The translations under genes and the position numbers were made by a program. A stretch of 64,000 nt of DNA from Patiria miniata. Taxonomy: Eukaryota; Echinodermata; Asteroidea; Valvatida; Asterinidae. The notes beneath the pieces were generated by a model that made no database searches, had not been told where the DNA came from, and saw nothing but the letters and a program-made list of their open reading frames with translations. Below, one piece after another: positions 53,652-64,000 of this stretch. How positions within the stretch are numbered: position 1 is the first letter of the stretch; each line of letters starts with the position of its first letter. The stretch covers positions 29,026,129-29,090,128 of the forward strand of contig NW_024037059.1 of NCBI RefSeq assembly GCF_015706575.1. Direction: 5' to 3'.

Positions 53652-53850
53652 TCAGACGGTTATTTAATACCAGTTTACTGTAAATTGATTTGAGATTTTC
53701 CAGGCACGCGTCCGTCGTTTTCTGCTTTCGCGCTGGTACCCGTCTCGCGCCACGATATCCACTGCCACATGACATGGTACAACGCGTAGTACCAGTTTGT
53801 ATGGCGGACTGTTGAATGTCTAAACTTGCTCCTAGTCTTATTATCACATC
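53652..53850 (-). promoter_or_regulatory. KHDRBS 5' UTR / promoter-proximal region
   Basis: Upstream of the KHDRBS start. An overlapping 77-codon frame (53847-53614) is out of frame with the protein and not conserved-looking. The sequence is CpG-richer than its surroundings near 53700-53760, as expected of a promoter. Confidence 0.4.
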
Positions 53851-56839
53851 CTAACTGTCTACTTTAATTTTCTTTCAAAAGAGGGCACCCCACATAAATA
53901 GTGGTCACCACACGGTACGGATGCCTCATCACTTTATTGATGAAAAACGAACACACTCGGTTTTTTGGGCAATACCTCAAGAAATGCACGCTGTAGTAAG
54001 CTGCAATTTCTTCCATTGATTTGACTTGCTGTGTCACATTTGGAGATTTAATTTCATGAGAAACCCATCAAACAATAAAAAATAATTGTGACGAAAAACA
54101 ATATAGTGTTTTCAACGCAAAAATACAATCCGAATAAGAGTCATTTTTTTTGTGGAACAAAAGCAACACATTCCTCTTGCAAAGGAAGAAATACATGTTT
54201 TACTGAATTCGAAGTTCGTTTATTTCACTATTTTGCAAGGGCATTTTACCTGCACACTTTTGTCAACTAAAAGTTTCTGTCGAAAAAGGGCGCGCTAAAC
54301 AAAATAGTGTCTTGACGAAACACTGCACATAAACTTCTTAAACTCGCCCAATTTAGGATTTTTTTAAGAAGGATTCACTGCATAACTTAGTAAGTGTTAC
54401 ATTAATGTTCCTATTCTGGAGGATTTTTGTCTTCATGCATTTGCATCTGCAGCTTAAAATCTGCGTATTTATTCATAATCATGGGCACTGGATTTTCGAA
54501 GCGTTCGTGATATTGGAAAGTACATTCCATGACTATCAAATAAAAAAAGTAATTGGTACATCCAATCAAAATTAAATCGAAAATTCAGATTTAAACTGCC
54601 CCAATCTATAGCAGTTTATTCCACTTTATCATAGTGTTTTAAATGGTCGTAGAAAAACGTTTTTATCTCGATAAAATCAAAACTACCGTTTTATTAAAAA
54701 TATGTACATAATAATTATAAACGGCCTCCCATCTCCCCTCACAGCCGTCCTTTCCACACCATTTTTTGAAAAATATAGAAAGTAGGCCCCTATATTTTTT
54801 ATTATTTTTTTTTTGGGGGGGGGGGGTAAAGTGCTTAGCTGTAGGCCTAGCTAAACACATAGGTTTAGCCAACATTAACACATAGGTGTAGGCCTAGCTA
54901 GCTCAAATAAACGCTGTACGCCTATAGCTAGTATGTAGGCCTAGCTAGCATATAAGCACATGGATGTAGGCCGATCATTAACACATAGCTAGCTGTAGGT
55001 CTAGCTAACATAAACACATAGCTATAGATATAGCCATAAAATCATGCAAGCCTATAGCTAACGTTATATACATGGCTTTAATGTATAACATAAAATTAAT
55101 CATATAGTTTTAAGCCTACACGCTCTACATTGATCATTAATCGAAAATAAGGCCTATCATCTCCCTTTAAATACCATCCTATCCACACTATTATGGTTAA
55201 TAAAATCACCAGATAAAAGATTAATCGCTGCAGTGATTTTCTACTTATAAATCAACAGTCACATTATCGTGGGACTTTATACTTTCCACGATTCATCGTT
55301 TTCCCCACACATTACATGATTTAACACCCTAGGTGATTAACAGTGCAGGCCAGTAAATAGGCCCAATATTGCGCCGGCCAAATCACGATTTGCATGCCCT
55401 CAAATACTCTGTTATTAGATTTTTGTGGGCCATGAACATGTGGGTTTGTAAAAAAAAAAAAGGGTGGAAGCCGTGCACAGGACTGTGAGCTTGTATTTCT
55501 GTGACATTTGGATGAAATTGGGGCCTAACAGTGCTATTTTGCAAGTGGATACTAGACAACATTTTTTTTTTTAATGGCGATGGGATTCAGGACTATTTTT
55601 AAGGGTGATAATCTTTGAATGAAATTTCTCCCAAAAGTTGAACAGAAAATGAAAGATGATGAAATAAGCTTTAATTTGATGTGTGTCTGGAACATCTTTA
55701 AGAGTTTTGAGTATTTTTCCTGAATTTCTGAAGTGGGGGCATTTATCATTGGGGTCTGTGGCAAGAATTTATTTACTGGGCTGCAACCGCGGCCCTAAGC
55801 CATTAGGTCAATTTTACAAGATTTGAAGCGGAACAAAACCTTAATGCAATAACTTTGAATGAATAAGTGTCGTAAACTGTCGGGTTTTTTAAAGTTTGAA
55901 TAAGGCGTGATCGATCATATCTTCGTATACTCATCAATTACCAATACATAGCCTTAAAAGACTGCAATAAACTTACAAAATAATTATGCTCGATCGATCA
56001 TCGATTCGCGATCAATCCATAAAAAATAAGTATACTTTTCATGGATAACCATAAAAAAAAATGAACATTTTGCAACCAGGTAAGATCGAACATGGACCAC
56101 GTAATGGTTTTCAAATTAGATATAGAGACGTATAGATCTATGTAATTAACACCACTCATCCTTATAACGAAGTCATATGTAACTTCAATACCATTTCAAC
56201 AACATAGTCAATATCACATCGCTGAGTAATAATACTTAGTTATTATGGATATTTAAACTATTCTGAACACATTAACTGATCAATTTTCCCAACACCCATT
56301 TTCCATTGGTCGTCATCAGGGCCAACCGATCGATCGTCGAAATCGAGAAACTAAAGTTTACTAATCAATACATTTTTAATCCATACAGATTACCCTCTGT
56401 AATTTGATGTATTCGCTGCTTCTAACTTCTGTTATAAAATAATTTATTTAGAGCCACAACAACCATGTGTGATCGGGGTTTTTTAATTGATAAACCGTTA
56501 AATTATACTCAGGTAATAGTTTCGATAACGGTCATTTCATCATTTTTTATTTCGGTCGTTACTGGACCATGATTCACATATTTTTCACTTCACTGATATT
56601 TTTTTCACAATTTCAATTACCTTGTAACATAGGCCTATTTTCTTTCGATATTCAACTGCAGCAAGTACGTCAGCTCGACGCTGAACGTTCGATATTGGTC
56701 ACTTAATCGATCATTTCTGAACACGATTCCCCTTGTAACAATGTAATCAATACAAAACCATTTCACCTCCAATATGATGATGATATAGTATTGAAATATT
56801 TTTTTAACACAACTCACGACCAAAGACTCTTAAAATGAA
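53851..56839. other. Gene-free AT-rich region
   Basis: No coding exon seen. It holds a G run near 54815-54826 and AT-rich sequence with many GATCGAT words near 55900-56350. The TAGGCCTAGCTA repeats are annotated separately. Confidence 0.45.
54837..55080 (+). repeat. Degenerate TGTAGGCCTAGCTA repeat
   Basis: Repeated words TGTAGGCCTAGCTAGC, AACATAAACACATAG and CTATAGCTA in irregular tandem, spacing roughly 30-60 bp. Confidence 0.65.
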
Positions 56840-57020
56840 ATAGACCTTTATCATACTGCCACCATTTCAGTCATGTTCCCTGTATCCAGTAACAGTACTG
56901 AATGATAATGGGTTTTTGCGCAAAAAGGAACCAGACTATTTTGCCTTTCAGCCTCGCTTTGGTAACGTTGATTTGAATGGGAAAAAAATCAAGATGGCCG
57001 CAACATGATAATGGTCCATA
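56840..57020 (+). mobile_element. MITE family F, copy 3
   Basis: ATAGACCTTTATCATACTGCC to GATAATGGTCCAT. Same orientation and nearly the same sequence as 44496-44673. Confidence 0.8.
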
Positions 57021-57375
57021 GGCCTCTCGGGACATGACAGGGATGATAGTAAGTTCAACAAAACTATAATACAAGAAGAACACAGACATGCGAGCTCCGA
57101 ATCAAAAACTGTCATGGACATTGTAACCTTAAAAGTCCTTGTTTCGTCGGCTGTGAAATATAATTTTAATGACAGAAATGAGGAAGATTCATGCACATCT
57201 TTTATGCCGATACATCCGGAGGAGAGGGGTTCCATATCTTGAGACTGTTGAAAGACTTCCAATGGACTTGGTTTCTGTCTTTACTTGTTGGAAATCCAAA
57301 GCGCATACGATCGATGTTTTGTGGTGAAATACACAGCTTTACTGCGTAACTCTGGAGGGCTGGAATGAGTTGCAA

Positions 57376-59290
57376 TGCTTTTTGAGAGAAGAATCGTTAC
57401 TTTTGGAGAGAGGAATCGCTACTTTTGGAGAAAAGAATCGCCACTTTTGGAGAGAGGAATCGCTACTTTTGTGGAGAAGAATCGCTACTTTTGGAGAGAG
57501 GAATCGCTACTTTTGTGGAGAAGAATCGCTATTTTTGGAGAGAGGAATCGCTACTTTTGGAGAGAGGAATCGCTACTTTTGGAGAGAAGAATCGCTACTT
57601 TTGTAGAGAAGAATCTCTACTTTTGGAGAGAGGAATCGCTACTTTTGTGGAGAAGAATCGCCACTTTTGGAGAGAGGAATCGCTACTTTTGTAGAGAAGA
57701 ATCGTTACTTGTGGAGAGAGGAATCGCTACTTTTGTGGAGAAGAATCCCTACTTTTGGAGAGAAGAATCGCTACTTTTGGAGAGAAGAATCGCTACTTGT
57801 GGAGAGAAGAATCGCTACTTGTGGAGAGAAGAATCGCTACTTGTGGAGAGAAGAATCACCACTTTTGGAGAGAAGAATCGCTACTTTTGGAGAGAAGAAT
57901 CACCACTTTTGGAGAGAGGAATCGCTACTTTTGTGGAGAAGAATCGCTACTTTTGAAGAGAAGAATCGCTACTTTTGGAGAGAGGAATCGCTACTTTTGG
58001 AGAGAAGAATCGCTACTTTTGTAGAGAAGAATCTCTACTTTTGGAGAGAGGAATCGCTACTTTTGGAGAGAAGAATCGCTACTTTTGGAGAGAGGAATCG
58101 CTACTTTTGTGGAGAAGAATCGCTACTTTTGGAGAGAGGAATCGCTACTTTTGTGGAGAAGAATCGCTACTTGTGGAGAGAAGAATCGCTACTTTTGGAG
58201 AGAAGAATCGCTACTTGTGGAGAGAAGAATCGCTACTTGTGGAGAGAAGAATCGCTACTTGTGGAGAGAAGAATCACCACTTTTGGAGAGAAGAATCGCT
58301 ACTTTTGGAGAGAAGAATCGCTACTTTTGGAGAGAGGAATCGCTACTTTTGTGGAGAAGAATCGCTACTTTTGGAGAGAAGAATCGCTACTTGTGGAGAG
58401 AAGAATCGCTACTTGTGGAGAGAAGAATCACCACTTTTGGAGAGAAGAATCACCACTTTTGGGGAAAAGAATCGCTACTTTTGGAGAGAGGAATCGCTAC
58501 TTTTGGAGAGAAGAATCGCTACTTTTGTGGAGAAGAATCGCTACTTGTGGAGAGAAGAATCACCACTTTTGGAGAGAGGAATCGCTACTTGTGGAGAGAA
58601 GAATCGCTACTTGTGGAGAGAAGAATCACCACTTTTGGTGAGAGGAATCGCTACTTTTGGAGAGAAGAATCGCTACTTTTGGAGAGAAGAATTCCTACTT
58701 TTGGAGAGAAGAATCGCTACTTGTGGAGAGAAGAATCGCTTCTTGTGGAGAGAAGAATCGCTACTTTTGGAGAGAAGAATCGCTACTTTTGGAGAGAGGA
58801 ATCGCTACTTTTGTAGAGAAGAATCGCTACTTTTGGAGAGAGGAATCGCCACTTTTGTGGAGAGGAATTGCTACTTTTGGAGAGAGGAATCGCTACTTCT
58901 GTAGAGAAGAATCGCTACTTTTGGAGAGAAGAATCGCTACTTTTGGAGAGATGAATCGAAACTCAGTGGAGAGAAGAATCGCTACTTTTGTAGAGAAGAA
59001 TCGCTACTTTTGGAGAGAGGAATCGCTACTTTTGTGGAGAGGAATCGCTACTTTTGGAGAGAGGAATCGCTACTTTTGGAGAGAAGAATCGCTTCTTTTG
59101 GAGAGAGGAATCGCTACTTTTGGAGAGATGAATCGAAACTCAGTGGAGAGAAGAATCGCTACTTTTGGAGAGAAGAATCGCTACTTGTGGAGAGAAGAAT
59201 CGCCACTTTTGGAGAGAAGAATCGCCACTTTTGGAGAGAAGAAGAAATCGCCACTTTTGAAGAGAAGAATCGCTACTTTTGAAGAGAAGA
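57376..59290 (+). repeat. 22-bp satellite, about 87 copies
   Basis: Unit AGAGAAGAATCGCTACTTTTGG with common variants (GAGAGGAATCG, CTTGTGG, TTGTGGAGAAG, ATCACCAC). No stop occurs in any plus frame of the unit, and 22 is one more than a multiple of three. Three units therefore encode the same 22-residue peptide in every frame (IATFGEKNRYFWREESLLLE...). The resulting long plus-strand frames (up to 324 codons) are satellite translations. There is no start context, splice signal or known homology. Confidence 0.95.
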
Positions 59291-62100
59291 ATCAAATTAC
59301 AATTTCTGTTGCTCTGTTCGCTGTTGTCTTTTTACATGGAGCCTTGATCAAAGGCAGGTATGATGAACTTTTTCAACCAAAATGCGAGGCTTAAGCACCC
59401 CTATTATATACAAAGCGTGAATAGGTGAACATACATTTTTGTTGATGTTTTCTCAGTATTCGAAGCTTCTGGTGGAAAATCAAATTTTTGTAGTTTTTCA
59501 GTTCGTGGAATCAGTACGGCCTAAGTTGAAGCTTGATATTATCTCATAAATGAAGACAAACTGTAATCTTTGAGCTGCTGGAACTAATTTTTGATGGCTT
59601 TCCAAAAGCACAGTTTATGGATAGAAGCACGAATCTGTCGAGAAAATCATCCCAAAAGTCGTGAAGAATGTTCTTGATTCCATGTAAAAATCAATAGTGC
59701 AAGTCGGTTGATCTTTGACAAAAGCTTTGTGTGTTAGCAGGTATCTGAAGGAGAAACTGTCTTGTTGCGGATGCCTGGTATAAGAAGCTGTCAAGACGAA
59801 GAATTCTACACCATGATGACGACTGAAATGAATCCCATCCGACATGCGCCCCATCAAAAACCAACCGAAGTTTAATCTCTTTAAAAAAATTATTCTTATA
59901 ATTACTTTCACCATTAATTAACTCTGAACCGTAAAGGTTCATTGGTATAAAGATGGGCCTACTTAATATTAAGTTAATGAGCTAATATGACCTGTTTAAT
60001 TATTCATTTAATCAAGGGATTGTGTAATTATTCATTATTTGATTCTACTTTCCCCGCCTTAATCCATTTTATACCCCATATGACCTAGGCTGCGCATGGC
60101 GCACATCGCTAGCTTGAATGCTGTAGCAGCTGCCTGCATGCTGAGCTAGCTCACAGTAACACCCCACCATCATCACAACATATCCATCACTCATCATCAA
60201 TGTACACTCACTCAATAGCATATACCAATCTCATCAATAGCTATGCAATTGTTACATATCTATAACCTCACATTCCCCTAAACGGAAACAAAGATATCGA
60301 CGGTTGAGGTTCACCGAAAGAAACCGTTAGCGACGAATACCGATACAGTCGTGGTAGGCCTACCACTCTTATTCCGGTAAAGTTTCCGTCTTAGATTTAC
60401 ATTTTCATTCACTTTTTACACAACTCACCAAACTACCAACCAACACTTACTCACTGGGGCCCCTTCACACACGCTTACACCATAACCACCACTGCATCAG
60501 GTTCGAAACTCCACAAACATTACTACAAACATTACCACCAACACCACCAAGTGCTCACACCCTTCCCCCTTTTCGCGCGCATAGCGCGTTTACTGCAACG
60601 ACGCGCTATGCTTATTGCTGCAAGCAGTTTGCCTTATTGCCATCCCGAATCCCACCAAAGTGTATCTTCCTAATTGTTATCAGTTTAAAATTATTCACTT
60701 CGTGATTATAAACCTAAGTTATCATTAAAAGTTAGTTATTAATGTGCATTTATTGTGTTTTTTAATTAAACATTTACCACTTTGCCCCGCTTATTAAAAC
60801 TCCACCAAAATATTCAACCCAAGCCAACCACCACATTTATGCCAAATACTTCTTCAGATGATCAAACATCACTTGCTGTGCCAATAACACCAACTCCTAT
60901 CTCGTATCCCTTAAGAACGATTGTTGACGATAAATATTTCTTTGAAGTTAGATGATGTTTTGATTGCAGAATTGTTGAAAGTCTTCTTGGCCTTGTGCAG
61001 AAGAGTTGCTTATGACGAAGAACTGCTTGGTAGATGAAAGAGAACTTTTACTGTTGCTACATCACGTTTGCATCAATTTTGTTGATAAAATTGGGAGTCA
61101 GTGAAATCGCATCGATGTAAACACAATATTGCATTTCCGTTTGATGTATAACTCGACTACATCTGAGAAGAATTTTCATTGATAACTTACAAGGTGTTGA
61201 CTTTACTTCTTGAAGTCTTAACATTTTATGAAGTGCGTGTTCGTGTGGATCCTTTTTGTGGCAATCGATCATACTGAGGATGGATCTTTAAATTCATGAA
61301 GCAATGATGTGAAAGCATGCATGATCATAGTGGTGCTGAAAATCTCTTGCCTTTAAAAACTTTTCACTTTGTGGAGAATTCCGCGCATGAGACAGAATGG
61401 GAACTATCGATTACCGCAGACCACATTTTCTGAGTGTCAACCATCCGTACAACGACCAATGTTTCCTCAATATTTCTTTATGAGCTTGTTTCTCATTACT
61501 CATGAGGCAGGTGGCGATCCGTGGAAGTATTTATCATACTCCAAACCATCCTCTGTGCTGGGTGGAAAAATGGAGTTAAAAATCGGTTGAAATCTGGAGA
61601 CTTTCGATTGAGAAGAGTACAGGTGATTTTGTTTTGATGAAGACGTTGGGATTCTCTCTCAAGTTGGTGGACGAATACTCTGTCGAAGTAGTCGCGAAAA
61701 TGGTGAACAAAGTACTGGCTGTGCTTAACTTTTTCTGTGAAGAAGAAACCTATGAAGCTTCTTGCCATACTTGCAGCACCCTGAGGAATATATCTCCACA
61801 CTTCTTGAAGACTTCGACCGTGCTCAGATTTGATACAACAATGGATTATCCTTTCAAACACACATCTTTTTCAATATCAACCACCCATCCAAGGCTCCAA
61901 CATACAATGGATTATTGGTTAATCATTATCTAAGTCCGATACTTTCTTGTATGTTTAGGGCCTAGTTTAGTCATTTTGTTTTAAATGCAACTTTAATTCT
62001 CTTTTATGAGTAATTTATAATCAGTCCCCAGCAACCCCCTCCTACCCTTCGCTCGCTTTGCTGCCGCCTGATATTGCAATGGATGCAGTCGCATGTGCGT
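59291..62100. other. Non-coding region after the 22-bp satellite
   Basis: AT-rich DNA without a supported gene. TTCACCGAAA / AACCG / GTAGGCCTAC words at 60300-60440 and CCTAATTGTTATCAGTTT near 60670 recur in diverged form at 62880-62990 and 63380, suggesting an old duplication. Confidence 0.4.
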
Positions 62101-62109
62101 GCTTAATTA

Positions 62110-62815
62110 GCAACTCTCACCACTCACCTCTAACTTTTCATCACTCACCACTCATCACTCACCACTACCTTCTCATCACTCACCACTCATCACTCACCAA
62201 TTACTACTCACCACTCACCACTCATCACTTATCACTCATCACTCACTACTAACTTCTCATCACTCAGCACTCATCACTCACCACTAACTTCTCACCACTC
62301 ATCACTCACCAATTACTACTCACCACTAACTTCTCATCACTTACCACTCATCACTATCTACTAACTTCTCATTACTCACCACTCATCACTCACACTTACT
62401 ACTCACCACTCATCACTCATCACTCACCACTAACTTCTCATCACTCACCACTAACTTCTCATCACTCACCACTCATCACTCACCACTAACTTCTCATCAC
62501 TCTCCACTCACCACTCACCAATTACTACTCACCACTCACCACTCATCACTCACCACTAACTTCTCATCACTTACCACTCATCACTCACTACTAACTTCTC
62601 ATCACTCACCACTCATCACTCACCACTAACTACTCATCACTCACCACTCATCACTCACCAATTACTACTCACCACTAACTTCTCATCACTCACCACTCAT
62701 TACTCACCACTAACTTCTCATCACTCACCACTCATCACTCACCAATTACTACTCACCACTAACTTCTCATTACTCACCACTCATCACTCACCACTTACTA
62801 CTCACCACTCACCAA
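62110..62815 (+). repeat. CACTCATCACT minisatellite
   Basis: About 700 bp of CACTCATCACTCACCACTAA, CTTCTCATCACTCACCACT and CAATTACTACTCACCAC units combined in a higher-order pattern. It is a pyrimidine-strand-biased (almost G-free) array. Confidence 0.92.
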
Positions 62816-64000
62816 CCAACAACTGCACATCACATTGGCTCATCACTGTTATACTCTCACACTTTACGGACACGACGAGACTCGGTATCGATTCGAGTGA
62901 TCGAATCGATACTCTGAAACCGGTATACGATTCACCGAAACCGACGATTGAGTAGGCCTACTCAGATAAAGTACCGACTCCGAATACGTATTTTCGAATC
63001 CGAATACTCGTTTCCGAATCTATTTTGGAAACGGCGTGATATCGACACACTCAAGATTTGTCACTCACTCATTCACATATCTTTTTCTCACTCGGAACTC
63101 ACTCAAAACAAGGCATATACAAAGCAACCTCATAACTCAGTCACTCATTAACTCACTGCACGCGCTAGCTGAATTGAAACGCTTTCATGTTGAGCAATGC
63201 TGCACTGCGCATTCTCTCCCCACAATGTGCCCATCCCCATAGAACCTTATGTAATTAATCGATTGATAATCAATCTTTATGTTTCTACTATAGTTTGCGT
63301 ATTCAGAATATTAAATTTTATCTCATTTACTTTATCTCAATAATTAAGTTAAGGGCTCTTATCTCAATATGAGTTGTGTATCCTAATTGTAAGCAGTTTC
63401 TTAAAAAAAAAAATCCCCCAAACAAACAATGCATTTAATTTATGACAAACACCCCCTCCCATCCATGACAACACCCGGACTCCACTGTGGACACATAACC
63501 TCATTTCTGGGCAAATTGTGTAGGCTGCAGCTTGTGTTTTTAACAACTTCATGTTCAAGATGATGGTGGAAATTTGAAGGAGATTAAAGTTGATCGAATT
63601 GCTCAACTCTTGGTTCATCCTTGGAGGCTTAATCTTTGTTGGACGAAGAGGAAAAAAAAGTTTAATCGAAGGAGATCAAAACTTGAAACCTATATTGTCC
63701 ACGAGTCATATTCAGAGTAATTATGCTGAGGGAGAATATGAGGAAGACTTGTAGAAAAGTTGAAGACTTTGTTGCAAGCAATTTTTGTTCGTCCGATGAA
63801 GAAATCATCATCTTGAAGGAGACACAGCAGCCATCTTCGTTGCTCAATAATATCACTTAATTTGGACATATTATATTCTGTGAAGTTTTCTTTTGATGAA
63901 GAAGATAACTTTGTGAAGGAGATTCACCATCGACTAGGCTATATAGCTGCAAGTTTGACTATTATAAATATGTTCTATTTTACTCCTCATGTAGTACGCG
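62816..64000. other. No gene recognised
   Basis: Includes CCGAATAC/TTCGAATCCG words at 62970-63020 and A/G-rich sequence after 63480. The open frames are short and unsupported. Confidence 0.4.

Noticed and set aside
53614..53847. 77-codon minus-strand frame over the KHDRBS start
   Set aside because: Out of frame with the KH protein, which has an in-frame stop directly before its ATG and clear family similarity downstream.
57370..59394. Open frames of up to 324 codons, one continuing into ITISVALFAVVFLHGALIKG
   Set aside because: Stop-free 22-bp satellite read in different frames. The hydrophobic extension after the array is short and lacks any gene structure.

Overview
This window is eukaryotic nuclear DNA: spliced genes with GT-AG introns, a low overall gene density, and large numbers of short interspersed repeats. 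The protein sequences are animal-like. The repeat style (tRNA-headed SINEs, many small TTAA-flanked and hAT-like elements, frequent taggcctac words) suggests a marine invertebrate deuterostome, most likely an echinoderm. That assignment is an inference, not something the sequence proves.

Three spliced genes are supported. (1) Minus strand, 1410-3499: four exons encoding a 134-residue two-pass membrane protein that I do not recognise. (2) Plus strand, 4662-25577: 24 exons, all phases consistent, encoding a 1504-residue ATAD2/ATAD2B orthologue (two AAA+ modules, the second degenerate, then a bromodomain). (3) Minus strand, 53651-44164: seven exons encoding a 349-residue KHDRBS/Sam68-like STAR-family RNA-binding protein. 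A further minus-strand coding exon at 38160-38329 is phase-compatible with an alternative KHDRBS C-terminus. Genes 1 and 2 are head to head across about 1.16 kb that holds a consensus E2F site. This fits ATAD2 being a chromatin factor of proliferating cells.

Layout: 1-3.5 kb membrane-protein gene; 3.5-4.66 kb divergent promoter; 4.66-25.6 kb ATAD2, with minisatellites in introns 3, 12 and 13 and SINEs/MITEs in many introns; 25.6-44 kb gene-poor DNA packed with foldback elements, TTAA elements and hAT-like insertions, some nested; 44-53.7 kb KHDRBS; 53.7-57.3 kb sparse AT-rich DNA; 57.4-59.3 kb a 22-bp satellite of about 87 copies; 59.4-64 kb repeat-rich DNA including a CACTCATCACT-type array. 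No viral, bacterial, CRISPR or operon features were seen.

The most unusual structures are: a 21-bp intronic minisatellite in which most units carry a 5'-splice-site-like and a branch-point-like word; a 22-bp satellite that reads as the same peptide in all three plus frames; several TTAA element families sharing one terminal sequence; two 1.1-1.2 kb insertions with exact 6-bp target duplications; and a 1.1 kb hAT-type insertion that carries promoter-like CCAAT and CRE words.
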